Shown here one piece after another: positions 56,269 to 64,000 of a DNA stretch of 64,000 nucleotides. Every line of letters starts with the position of its first letter. Position 1 is the first letter of the stretch. The DNA is from Yersinia mollaretii ATCC 43969 (GTDB lineage: Bacteria > Pseudomonadota > Gammaproteobacteria > Enterobacterales > Enterobacteriaceae). The stretch is from NCBI RefSeq assembly GCF_013282725.1, contig NZ_CP054043.1, positions 868,001-932,000 on the forward strand, in the 5' to 3' direction. A program made the position numbers and the translations under genes. Below the pieces are notes generated by a model. The model made no database searches. It was not told where the DNA came from and was given only the letters and a program-made list of their open reading frames with translations.

Positions 56269-56296
56269 ATTTTAGCATTTGCTTAAGCAGATTCAA
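56269..56296 (-). promoter_or_regulatory. Candidate sigma-70 promoter of rpoH
   Basis: On the minus strand TTGAAT (56291-56296) and TAAAAT (56269-56274) are 16 bp apart, about 53 bp before the rpoH start codon. Confidence 0.6.
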
Positions 56297-56327
56297 GCGC
56301 TGGGCACCTTATCATTTCACTGTGTTG

Positions 56328-56354
56328 TTCGACCGGATATTGCCATAAAAGTTC
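56328..56354 (-). promoter_or_regulatory. Candidate sigma-E promoter of rpoH
   Basis: On the minus strand GAACTT (56349-56354) and TCGAA (56328-56332) are separated by 16 bp. The spacing and -35 equal the E. coli rpoH P3 sigma-E promoter (GAACTT-16-TCTGA), so envelope or extreme heat stress should feed into rpoH. Confidence 0.7.
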
Positions 56355-56444
56355 ACGCTGGATCACATTTTTTGCAGTGGATCATAGCAGATAACTAGCA
56401 ATACAGAGCAGGAAGCGTCGATAGGATTAATGGGAAAACTGCGC

Positions 56445-56482
56445 CTCTTTCCCTGCCTTAACTGAACACCGCAGGGAAAGAG
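56445..56482. terminator. Hairpin after ftsX
   Basis: CTCTTTCCCTGC and GCAGGGAAAGAG form a perfect 12-bp stem with a 14-nt loop, 16 bp past the ftsX stop. It should end or attenuate the ftsYEX transcript before rpoH. There is no long T-tract. Confidence 0.65.
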
Positions 56483-56497
56483 TATAACAAACATTCT

Positions 56498-57451
56498 TTA
56501 CTGCGGTGTAAATCGGCGTAAATGTTGCACCGTCGCCAGCCAAGCGGCGATCCAGCCAATCATGGCGGAGATCAACACCAATAGCAGACACTCATCCCAG
56601 CTTAAACCATGCAGCGTAAAGCTCGTGCCGAACACGGTCGCCACCTGAGTCACAACCGATCCCAACTTCCAAACGAGTGCTTCAGATAGAATCAGCGACA
56701 GAACCGCGCCACCGAAACCTAACATCGCGCCACCGTTCAGGAACGGCCGTAGAATAAATCCATCGGTAGCACCAATCAGCTTCATGACATTAATGGTATC
56801 GCGACGGCTGAAAATACTGAGGCGCACGCTGTTACCAATGACCAAGAATACCGCGACCACCATCAACACACCAATCATGGCCGCAACCTGCCCGACCAGA
56901 CCTGTGAGGGCGGCCAAGCGGGCAAACCAGCTATCATCCATGCGAACTTCAGCGACCCCTTCCACTTTGCTGACCCGATCACGCAAGGTATCCAGTGTCC
57001 CTGAGCTTTGGAAATCTAACTTGGGTGTGATGATAGCCACAGCTGGCAGCGGGTTCTCTTCCAACATATCCAACGCGCCACCAAAACCGGACCAGTTGCG
57101 GAACTCACCCATCGCCTCTTCCCGCGACAGATAATTCACTTTCTCGACACCGGCTTCCGCTTTCAGCGTGGTGACCACATTTTCAGCCGCGTTGTCATCC
57201 AATGCCTTATCCAGATAAACCGTCAGTTGCGGCGTTGGATACCATTGGTCTGCCGCCTGACTGACGTTTTTCCATACGATATAACAGACACTTGGCAGCG
57301 TCAGCGAGATGGCAATCACCATCACCGTTAAGAGTGTTGCCAGTGGTTGGCGCATCATATCGGCGATCGCATTGACCCACGAATAGCGCCACTGCTCACG
57401 CCAACCGCCTTTCAGCGCCTTGCTTTTTGCTTTCTGTGCATTATTCGCCAT
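56498..57451 (-). CDS. ftsX: Cell division ABC-like protein FtsX
   Basis: A 317-aa inner-membrane protein with four helices and a large periplasmic loop (about 65-185) that, in E. coli, activates EnvC and thereby AmiA/AmiB amidases at the septum. It pairs with the FtsE ATPase. The N-terminus lies in the cytoplasm and is shorter than in E. coli (352 aa). It overlaps ftsE by 11 bp. Confidence 0.96.
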   Translation of the reverse strand: MANNAQKAKSKALKGGWREQWRYSWVNAIADMMRQPLATLLTVMVIAISLTLPSVCYIVWKNVSQAADQWYPTPQLTVYLDKALDDNAAENVVTTLKAEAGVEKVNYLSREEAMGEFRNWSGFGGALDMLEENPLPAVAIITPKLDFQSSGTLDTLRDRVSKVEGVAEVRMDDSWFARLAALTGLVGQVAAMIGVLMVVAVFLVIGNSVRLSIFSRRDTINVMKLIGATDGFILRPFLNGGAMLGFGGAVLSLILSEALVWKLGSVVTQVATVFGTSFTLHGLSWDECLLLVLISAMIGWIAAWLATVQHLRRFTPQ

Positions 57452-58109
57452 GATGCGCTCCTGACATCCGCCCCTGACTTAATGTCAGAATCGGGTAGCG
57501 CCGCCGGGCAATCAACGACGTATCGTGGGTCGCCATCAAGACAGTCACGCCCACACGGTTAAACTCTTCAAATAAGCGCAGAATGCCTTCGGATAAGGCG
57601 TCATCCAAGTTACCCGTGGGTTCATCCGCCAGTAATACCGCAGGCTTATTCACCACCGCTCGGGCAATGCCAACGCGCTGTTGTTCACCACCGGAAAGCT
57701 GAATCGGGAAGTTCTTCGCCTTGTCCAGCAGCCCCACTTTATCCAATGCCGCTGACACTCGGCGGCGGATATCTTCGGTGCTGGCACCGGCGATTATCAA
57801 TGGCATGGCGACGTTGTCATATACCGTCCTGTCCAGCAGCAGATGGTGATCTTGGAAGATCATGCCGATCTGGCGACGCAGGAATGGCACTTCACGGTTT
57901 TTCAAGCGGCTGATATCGTGACCACCAAACCAAATATGGCCAGCACTCGGGCGCTCGATACCACAAATCAGCTTCAGCAGCGTACTTTTCCCTGCGCCAG
58001 AATGGCCGGTGAGAAACGCCATTTCTGCTGGGCGCAGATGAAAATCCACCCCTTGCAGCGCTTGTCGTCCGCCGAGATAAGCTTTACTGACCTGTTCAAA
58101 GCGAATCAT
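57441..58109 (-). CDS. ftsE: Cell division ATPase FtsE
   Basis: A 222-aa ABC-type ATPase that links septal FtsX to ATP hydrolysis. Walker [14 protein letters not shown] near 35, signature [16 protein letters not shown] near 138 and Walker [14 protein letters not shown]. Length equals E. coli FtsE. It starts 5 bp after ftsY. Confidence 0.97.
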   Translation of the reverse strand: MIRFEQVSKAYLGGRQALQGVDFHLRPAEMAFLTGHSGAGKSTLLKLICGIERPSAGHIWFGGHDISRLKNREVPFLRRQIGMIFQDHHLLLDRTVYDNVAMPLIIAGASTEDIRRRVSAALDKVGLLDKAKNFPIQLSGGEQQRVGIARAVVNKPAVLLADEPTGNLDDALSEGILRLFEEFNRVGVTVLMATHDTSLIARRRYPILTLSQGRMSGAHHGE

Positions 58110-58114
58110 CCGTA

Positions 58115-59719
58115 TTAATCCTCTCGGGCAAAAAGAGCCTCAATAAAATCGTCAGCCTTGAATGGCCGCAAATCTTCTATACCTTCCCCAACACCGATAT
58201 AGCGGATTGGGATACCGAACTGGTCGGCGATGGCGAAAATCACCCCGCCTTTGGCGGTACCATCCAGTTTAGTCAGGGTAATCCCAGTCAGACCCACTGC
58301 TTCATTGAAGAGTTTCGCCTGACTCACCGCATTTTGTCCGGTACTGGCATCTAACGTCAGCATAACCTCATGGGGGGCATCGCCGTCCAGTTTTTTCATC
58401 ACCCGGACAATCTTCTTCAGCTCTTCCATCAGGTGGGCTTTATTTTGCAAACGCCCGGCAGTGTCGGCCAACAGCACATCAATACCACGGGCTTTAGCTG
58501 CTTGAATGGCATCGAAAATCACCGAGGCAGAGTCGGCTCCGGTATGTTGGGCCACCACAGCGATCTTGTTGCGTTCACCCCAAACTTGCAGCTGTTCTAC
58601 TGCTGCGGCACGGAAAGTATCCCCCGCAGCCAGCATGACGGACTTACCTTCAGCTTGGAATTGACGCGCCAGTTTACCGATGGTGGTGGTTTTACCCACA
58701 CCATTGACGCCAACCATTAAAATAACAAATGGGTTTTTACCACTGACATCCAGTGGTTTGTCTACTGTAGACAGAATTTCAGACATCTCCTCTTTGAGCT
58801 TGCCATATAACGCTTCGGCATCTTTTAACTGCTTACGGCTGGCATGTTCTGTCAATGAGGTAATGATTTTGCGGGTCGTTTCTACGCCAACGTCGGCGAT
58901 CAGGAGCTGTTCTTCCAACTCTTCAAACAGATCGTCGTCGATTTTCTTACCGCTGAACAGCCCCATAAAACCAGAGCCAAGATTCTGCTTGGTTTTGAGT
59001 AAGCTGCGCTTTAGTCGCGCGAAAAAGCCCTCTTTGGTTGGCCGCTCTTGTTCCTGCGCCGCGACCGGAACAATGACCTCTTCAGGCTCTTCTTCTGGTT
59101 CAATTTCGTCGTCAGCGACAATCTCGTTTTCAGCTATCGCCTCTTCTTCAACGACAACCTCTTCTTCAACGGCAACCGCTTGCTCGATAGCCTCAATCAG
59201 CGGCTCTTCCACAATAATCTGTTGTGCTGGCACAATGGTCTGTGGTTCTGGCACATCAATAACGATGTTCTCTTCCGTGATCGGCAGTTCTGGCGCGCTG
59301 ACAGTACCTTCATCCCATTCAGCAGCATTGTTAGTATCACTCTGAGGTTGAGAGAAATGATGCTGTAAATACTCGGGGTCTGACGAGAAATTGATAGGTT
59401 CATCAATGACCTGATCAGTAAGGTCTGCCCCCACCTCCGGCAGAGTTTCAGCCGCCACTTCACTAATAGCCGCGCTATCCCACTCACCTGGCGTTACCGC
59501 AGTATGCTCAGCCCGTTCTTCATGCACGTCTGCTTCATCAGACGTACTTTCAGATATCACTTCAGGTGCAATTTCAGCCGACTTTTCGCTGATAGCTTGC
59601 CCTTCAGCTTGCTCAGCAACACCTTCTTTCTCAGTAGCCAATGGCTCTGCTGTTTGTTCTTCACTCTGACGGCCAAGACCCAGCCAGGAAAAAAATCCAC
59701 GTTTTTTTTCTTTTGCCAT
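58115..59719 (-). CDS. ftsY: Signal recognition particle receptor FtsY
   Basis: A 534-aa GTPase that docks SRP-ribosome complexes at the inner membrane. The long N-terminal A domain (about 1-230) is highly acidic, rich in Glu, Val and Ala, with repeated EEEV-type stretches. The NG domain follows: G1 GVNGVGKTTTIGKLA near 325, G3 DTAGRLQNK near 410 and G4 TKLDGTAKGG near 495. It is slightly longer than E. coli FtsY (497 aa) through the A domain. First gene of ftsY-ftsE-ftsX. Confidence 0.97.
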   Translation of the reverse strand: MAKEKKRGFFSWLGLGRQSEEQTAEPLATEKEGVAEQAEGQAISEKSAEIAPEVISESTSDEADVHEERAEHTAVTPGEWDSAAISEVAAETLPEVGADLTDQVIDEPINFSSDPEYLQHHFSQPQSDTNNAAEWDEGTVSAPELPITEENIVIDVPEPQTIVPAQQIIVEEPLIEAIEQAVAVEEEVVVEEEAIAENEIVADDEIEPEEEPEEVIVPVAAQEQERPTKEGFFARLKRSLLKTKQNLGSGFMGLFSGKKIDDDLFEELEEQLLIADVGVETTRKIITSLTEHASRKQLKDAEALYGKLKEEMSEILSTVDKPLDVSGKNPFVILMVGVNGVGKTTTIGKLARQFQAEGKSVMLAAGDTFRAAAVEQLQVWGERNKIAVVAQHTGADSASVIFDAIQAAKARGIDVLLADTAGRLQNKAHLMEELKKIVRVMKKLDGDAPHEVMLTLDASTGQNAVSQAKLFNEAVGLTGITLTKLDGTAKGGVIFAIADQFGIPIRYIGVGEGIEDLRPFKADDFIEALFARED

Positions 59720-59937
59720 TTTGGACTCTAATTACTTTGGGTTTGCGTAAAATAAGATAATAGTTCTCAAGTCTATCACTTTCCCCTGAACAGCAACACG
59801 CGCACGATGCTGCTTTCTATTGTGAATTCAATCAACAAAGGTTTAACGTTTCCCCCACAGGGCCGCTGTAGGTAGAATAGACGCTAACTCTCTTATTCAG
59901 TGCTGTAATACTGGCCGATTCTCAAGCAAAGCGATCT

Positions 59938-60606
59938 ATGGCAAAGCGACCGATAGTAAAAGAAAAACAAGCACCACAGCAGTCTGCGGGGCAAATCAGG
60001 ATCATTGGTGGCAAATGGCGAGGGCGGAAATTGCCAGTGCCAAATAGCCCAGGGCTGCGCCCCACAACGGATCGAGTTAGAGAGACGCTGTTTAACTGGC
60101 TAGCCCCGATGATTCAGGGCGTTCGTTGTCTGGATTGCTTTGCCGGTAGCGGTGCCTTGGGGTTGGAGGCGCTATCCCGTTACGCGGGTGAGGCCGTATT
60201 ACTGGAGGCGGATCGGCATGTTGCTAAACAGCTGAGCAACAATCTGACGCTATTGAGCGCCGAAAATGGGCAAGTGGTGAATACCAACTCTCTACAGTGG
60301 TTAGCTCAATCGGGGCAGCCTTTTGATCTGGTCTTCCTTGATCCTCCGTTCCGCAAAGGTTTGTTAGCGGAAACCATCAATTTACTGGAGCAATTTAACT
60401 GGCTGACGCCCGATGCCTGGATTTATGTCGAAGCCGAGGCAGAGAGTGCCGCCACCGATGTCCCTGCCAGTTGGCAGTTGCATCGCGAGAAAATTGCCGG
60501 GCAGGTCGCCTATCGTTTGTACATTCGCAATGTTGTACATTCGCCAAAAGAGGCTCACCAAGACACTGAATTAGCAGGACAACAGGAGCAACACCATGTG
60601 GATTAA
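59938..60606 (+). CDS. rsmD: 16S rRNA (guanine966-N2)-methyltransferase RsmD
   Basis: A 222-aa SAM-dependent methyltransferase that modifies G966 of 16S rRNA in the small subunit. SAM motif LDCFAGSGALGLEALSR near 60 and the catalytic (N/D)PPF motif LDPPFRKG near 130 are present. N-terminus has RIIGGKWRGRKLPV, typical of the family. The C-terminus is about 20 aa longer than in E. coli. Divergent from ftsY, as in E. coli; overlaps yhhL by 11 bp. Confidence 0.95.
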   Translation: MAKRPIVKEKQAPQQSAGQIRIIGGKWRGRKLPVPNSPGLRPTTDRVRETLFNWLAPMIQGVRCLDCFAGSGALGLEALSRYAGEAVLLEADRHVAKQLSNNLTLLSAENGQVVNTNSLQWLAQSGQPFDLVFLDPPFRKGLLAETINLLEQFNWLTPDAWIYVEAEAESAATDVPASWQLHREKIAGQVAYRLYIRNVVHSPKEAHQDTELAGQQEQHHVD

Positions 60607-60868
60607 TCTTGGTCGATTATTGATGTTAGGGGTGTGGTTCTTCTTGCTGCTGAATCTGTTCAAGCCGTTCCCTACACCCTTAAAATATTTTATTAATGTT
60701 GCCATGATATTTATGGTGTTGATGCATGGCCTGCAACTGGTCTTGCTTAAATCCACCCAACCGAAAGACCAACCCATCAGTGGCTTACAACAATTTAAAA
60801 TTTTTGTCTTCGGGGTGTTCGAATTATTGGCTTGGCAGAAAAAACAACCGCCACTGCCTAAAAAATAG
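60596..60868 (+). CDS. yhhL: DUF1145 family membrane protein YhhL
   Basis: A 90-aa inner-membrane protein with two to three hydrophobic helices (LLMLGVWFFLLLNLF, FINVAMIFMVLMHGLQLVLL, FKIFVFGVFELLAW). Function unknown. Orthologue of E. coli YhhL by locus and size, translationally linked to rsmD. Confidence 0.87.
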   Translation: MWINLGRLLMLGVWFFLLLNLFKPFPTPLKYFINVAMIFMVLMHGLQLVLLKSTQPKDQPISGLQQFKIFVFGVFELLAWQKKQPPLPKK

Positions 60869-60931
60869 GGCTTCTGCCGCTATCCTCATTCGCCTAGGCT
60901 GCCATTGATGAACGGTTATGGCAGCACAGGT

Positions 60932-61315
60932 TTATTTGGCGACTGAATTTGGGGTAAACCCAATATAGCGGGTGCCTTGTAGGCGCAATGTTCCCTGTGC
61001 GCCTTGCTCTATTCGGTTATATTCCTGCTGTGGCAATATCATTTTGATTTTACTGTCACTTTTCACCTCTAACCCGCTGATGAGTGGTTGGAAGTAGACT
61101 TCATAGCGCTTCTCTTCGGCAACAATCTCTTCGCGCTGGCGCGAGCGGCGATTAGGGGCCAATACTTCCCGTTTTTCAGCCACTTCAACTTGCAAACTGC
61201 GCACCGGCGAGCGGTCGTTTTCTGCATCCTGCCGTTTTTTCTGCCAGTACTGACGCGTCGCCAGAACAGCTATCAAGACCACCACGGCAATCAATAATAA
61301 CGGAGGTTTGCTCAT
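60932..61315 (-). CDS. yhhM: DUF2500 family protein YhhM
   Basis: A 127-aa protein with one N-terminal membrane helix (LLLIAVVVLIAVLA) and a soluble part beginning RQYWQKKRQDAEND. The core VAEKREV and the C-terminal GTLRLQGTRYIGF resemble E. coli YhhM (119 aa). The ATG at 61315 (MSKPPLLL) is preferred; a longer frame adds eight residues. Function unknown. Convergent with yhhL. Confidence 0.86.
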   Translation of the reverse strand: MSKPPLLLIAVVVLIAVLATRQYWQKKRQDAENDRSPVRSLQVEVAEKREVLAPNRRSRQREEIVAEEKRYEVYFQPLISGLEVKSDSKIKMILPQQEYNRIEQGAQGTLRLQGTRYIGFTPNSVAK

Positions 61316-61372
61316 AAGGTATGACCTGAAAAATCTCACTCAATATCAATAGTTAGGCTTATGACCCAACAT

Positions 61373-61693
61373 TTAAGGTTTATTGCCCGGTAAATAAGGG
61401 AAACTCATTACGTTACTGCCCAACTCAGAGATCCGAGCACTGCCCTTTTCGGTGACAGCATCAATACGAATCACCGAATGCAGAGGGATATAGCTGCGGT
61501 TAACACCTGAAAACTCTGTTTTCAGCTTTTCCGTTGAGGGGTCAACCAGCAATGTTGATTGGCTATCGAAGACAAAATCAGCAATTTCAATAAATCCAAA
61601 CAGGGTGCTTGGCACCACCTCGCGGACATAGAGCTGATAATTTTTACCGTTATTGATAAATTGGATCCGATAAAGTAACTGTTCATTAACCAT
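61373..61693 (-). CDS. DUF1820 family protein
   Basis: A 106-aa cytoplasmic protein. It begins LYRIQFINNGKNYQLYVREV and has FGFIEIADFVFD and SYIPLHSVIRIDAVTEKG, the pattern of DUF1820 proteins found in gammaproteobacteria. I recall no E. coli equivalent at this locus. No motif suggests a reaction. It lies 57 bp upstream of yhhM on the same strand. Confidence 0.75.
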   Translation of the reverse strand: MVNEQLLYRIQFINNGKNYQLYVREVVPSTLFGFIEIADFVFDSQSTLLVDPSTEKLKTEFSGVNRSYIPLHSVIRIDAVTEKGSARISELGSNVMSFPYLPGNKP

Positions 61694-61982
61694 GACGTTA
61701 TCTGCCTCTATCCCTTGATTTAGCGAAAGGAAATCGGCGTTAACATACCATGTGGGCCATACAAGACCAAGGCCTGCACAGGTTGATTCTGCCGCTAAAT
61801 CTGATTATGCGCACTGCCGCGCATTAAGTGTCATAAAACATACAAATCCCTCGCCCATCGCTATCACTCTGGCCTTCCATCCTTTACACTTATTCAGGTA
61901 TATACCTAAAGATATTGGTGTTACGTCTTTTTATTACAACTCAGGTATCTCGCTGAAACCTGCATAGAAAAAAGGATAAATA

Positions 61983-62609
61983 ATGAGCTGGCCATTCCTT
62001 GCCGTATTCTTTTCTGGTTGGTTGTTTGTCGATGCGACTTATCGTGGCCCGCGTTGGCAACGTTGGGTGTTCAAACCCGTCACTCTGTTGCTGCTACTCT
62101 TACTTGCGTGGCAAGCACCCACACTTGGCCCTGTGGGGTATCTGATTGTATTAGGCTTGCTCGCGACCTTAGCCGCCGATGCCTTATTGCTGCTACCCAG
62201 TGAGCGCTTACTTTATGCGCTAGGGGCATTCTTCCTCTCTCATTTGCTGTATACCATCAGCTTTGCCAGCCAGATGACCTTCACACTGTTCTGGCCGTTG
62301 CCCTTGGTTTTGATCATCATCGGTGTGTTGCTGCTAACCACTATCTGGACAAAACTGGACGAGATGCGCTGGCCTGTCGTTGCCTTGGTCGGCATGACCT
62401 TGTTGATGGTTTGGATGGCTGGCGAGCAGTACTTTGCCCGCAGTACCGACCTGAGCTTCTCATTGCTGGCAGGTACAGTGTTGCTGTTGATTTCACATAG
62501 CATTTGGCTGCTGAGCCGCTATCGTTTTTCTTTCCGGGCTTCAGACGCCATCGTCGCTGGATGCTATTTTGTCGGACACTTTCTGATTGTCAGGTCGCTG
62601 TATCTATAA
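61983..62609 (+). CDS. yhhN: YhhN family (TMEM86-like) membrane protein
   Basis: A 208-aa inner-membrane protein with about eight helices, of the YhhN/TMEM86 family. Mammalian TMEM86B is a lysoplasmalogenase; bacterial activity is uncertain. The motif [11 protein letters not shown] near 63 carries the conserved acidic residue of the family. Length equals E. coli YhhN, at the same locus before zntA. Confidence 0.9.
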   Translation: MSWPFLAVFFSGWLFVDATYRGPRWQRWVFKPVTLLLLLLLAWQAPTLGPVGYLIVLGLLATLAADALLLLPSERLLYALGAFFLSHLLYTISFASQMTFTLFWPLPLVLIIIGVLLLTTIWTKLDEMRWPVVALVGMTLLMVWMAGEQYFARSTDLSFSLLAGTVLLLISHSIWLLSRYRFSFRASDAIVAGCYFVGHFLIVRSLYL

Positions 62610-62774
62610 TTGAGTCAGTACAGCAACACATAATTAAGCAGATTGATGTGATTTATCGCTCCAAGGAAGGAGCTAAGCCTCTTATTATCTTGATCTAAGC
62701 GCGGGATGCATTCCCCCTTAATCGCCCCTTCCTGACAGCAAAATCCCTATTTAACAATGACTCTCATTTGCCTC

Positions 62775-62806
62775 TTGACTCTGGAGTTGACTCCAAGGTG
62801 TAGAGT
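62775..62806 (+). promoter_or_regulatory. ZntR-controlled zntA promoter
   Basis: The -35 TTGACT (62775-62780) and -10 TAGAGT (62801-62806) are 20 bp apart, the stretched spacing bound by MerR-family activators. The spacer dyad CTGGAGTTGACTCCAAGGTG is nearly the E. coli zntA operator. Zinc, cadmium or lead bound to ZntR should activate it. Confidence 0.88.
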
Positions 62807-62846
62807 GCCGTTATACCTGCTCAAATCCTGTTAAGGGGTCACTACT

Positions 62847-64000
62847 ATGCATTCACATTCTGAACATAAGCACTCAACTGAGACACAGGGTAACTGTGGC
62901 TGCGGTCATACTCATGCAAAAAAACAGGTCGGTTGCAGCAGTCAACAGACAGTTAATACCAGCCATGACACGGCCGAATCAGTGAGTGAGCATTCACATA
63001 GCAATGGAGGTTGCTGTAGTCAAAGCCATGCCGATGAAGGTGATGACGAAAGTGACATACTTGCGGCGGCTATGCCTGCGGGGAGTCAGCGCTTTAGCTG
63101 GCAAGTCAAAGGGATGGACTGCCCAAGTTGTGCCAGAAAGATTGAGAATGCCGTCAGCAGTCAGGTAGAAATTGAAAATATCAAAGTGCTGTTTGCCACG
63201 GAAAAACTGGTGGTTGATGCTCGCACGGATATTCGTCTTCAAGTAGAGCAGGCGGTTAAGCACGCCGGATTCACTCTGGTGGATACCCAATTATCCGCTG
63301 AAAACAAGGTCGCTGAGTCCGAGTCGCGCCTTCGTGAATATCTGCCAATCGCATTATTAACCCTACTGATGCTGATCAGTTGGAGCATCTCTTTATTCAG
63401 CACTGAATTGGCTGAGTTCGCCTTCGCCGCGACCACCATTGTCGGGCTGATCCCCGTGACAACCAAAGCTTGGAAGCTCATTCGCTCAGGCACACCTTTT
63501 GCCATTGAAACCTTGATGAGTGTCGCCGCTATCGGGGCGATGTTTATTGGCGCAACGGCTGAAGCCGCGATGGTATTGCTGCTGTTTATGATAGGTGAGT
63601 TGCTGGAGTCCTATGCTGCGAACCGCGCTCGCCGTGGGGTAAAAGCGCTCATGGCGCTGGTGCCAGAAGAGGCATTGTTATTGAAAAATGGCGTGCGAAC
63701 CTCAGTACCCGTCGCCAGCTTGCGCCCCGGCGATATCATTGAGATTGCACCGGGAGGCCGCCTGCCCGCAGATGCCGAATTAATGACTCCGTTCGCCAGT
63801 TTTGATGAAAGCGCCCTCACCGGAGAATCAATCCCAGTTGAGCGGCTGCAAGGTGAAAAAGTCGCGGCGGGGTGCTTATCCGTCGATCGCGCCACCGAGA
63901 TGAGGGTTATTTCAGAACCGGGTAATAATGCCATCGACCGAATTTTGCAACTTATTGAATTAGCCGAAGAACGTCGCGCACCTATTGAACGCTTTATTGA
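62847..64000 (+). CDS. zntA: Zinc/cadmium/lead-exporting P-type ATPase ZntA (5' part)
   Basis: The first 384 residues of a P1B-type metal pump; the gene runs off the right edge. Residues 1-70 form an unusual His- and Cys-rich extension. The metal-binding domain follows with GMDCPSCARK (CxxC at 92-95), then membrane helices from about 115 on and the actuator TGES motif near 325-328. The phosphorylated Asp and the ATP-binding domain lie outside. The ATG at 62847 lies about 40 bp after the ZntR promoter. Confidence 0.95.
   Translation, partial: MHSHSEHKHSTETQGNCGCGHTHAKKQVGCSSQQTVNTSHDTAESVSEHSHSNGGCCSQSHADEGDDESDILAAAMPAGSQRFSWQVKGMDCPSCARKIENAVSSQVEIENIKVLFATEKLVVDARTDIRLQVEQAVKHAGFTLVDTQLSAENKVAESESRLREYLPIALLTLLMLISWSISLFSTELAEFAFAATTIVGLIPVTTKAWKLIRSGTPFAIETLMSVAAIGAMFIGATAEAAMVLLLFMIGELLESYAANRARRGVKALMALVPEEALLLKNGVRTSVPVASLRPGDIIEIAPGGRLPADAELMTPFASFDESALTGESIPVERLQGEKVAAGCLSVDRATEMRVISEPGNNAIDRILQLIELAEERRAPIERFI

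Noticed and set aside
58680..59345. 221-aa Ser-rich plus-strand frame inside ftsY
   Set aside because: It is antisense to the acidic A domain of FtsY, whose Glu codons read as Ser/Phe on the other strand.

Overview
The window is a 64 kb piece of an enterobacterial chromosome, most likely Yersinia or a close relative. Most genes are full-length orthologues of Escherichia coli genes in E. coli-like order. Genes or arrangements that E. coli lacks here (a cysteine-free-site HemB next to rfaH, a DedA / CstA-like / tyrosine phosphatase block, an ERIC element in the style seen in Yersinia, an alpha-type fimbrial locus) point away from Escherichia. The genus call is inference from gene content and order; no database search was possible.

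Layout. (1) 1-3800: the 5' part of a minus-strand rRNA operon (16S, tRNA-Glu, start of 23S) with its P1/P2 promoters. (2) 3843-33324: the E. coli hemG-trkH-yigZ-pepQ / fadBA / fre-ubiD / rfaH / tat / ubi / rmuC / udp / ysgA / metE-metR / yigM block. hemB is added between rfaH and tatD, and dedA-like, cstA-like and tyrosine phosphatase genes are added between rmuC and udp. The block serves haem and ubiquinone synthesis, fatty acid beta-oxidation, twin-arginine export, potassium and biotin uptake, and methionine synthesis. (3) 33470-39583: an AEC-family permease, an ERIC repeat, and the phosphate-starvation ugpBAECQ operon with Pho boxes. (4) 39725-49380: an AT-rich accessory island holding an alternate chaperone-usher (alpha / CFA-I-like) fimbrial locus. 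It has three tandem major-pilin paralogues, an usher, two overlapping chaperone genes, a minor pilin and two tandem tip-adhesin-like genes. (5) 49392-64000: livFGMHK, panZ, rpoH, ftsXEY, rsmD, yhhL, yhhM, a DUF1820 gene, yhhN and the 5' part of zntA, again in E. coli order.

Relative to E. coli, two distant chromosomal blocks (metR-yigM and ugp-liv-rpoH-fts-zntA) are joined here around 33.4-34.6 kb. The fimbrial island separates livF from ugpB, which are neighbours in E. coli.

The fimbrial island is the most unusual part. The first two pilin genes share almost identical signal-peptide DNA and upstream elements but have diverged mature parts, and a strong terminator follows the second. The adhesin gene was duplicated together with the 3' end of the upstream minor-pilin gene, leaving a decayed pilin remnant with in-frame stops, and each adhesin copy is followed by a similar hairpin. 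The family assignment rests on sequence features only. Whether it makes a fibre, and which subunit goes where, is inference.
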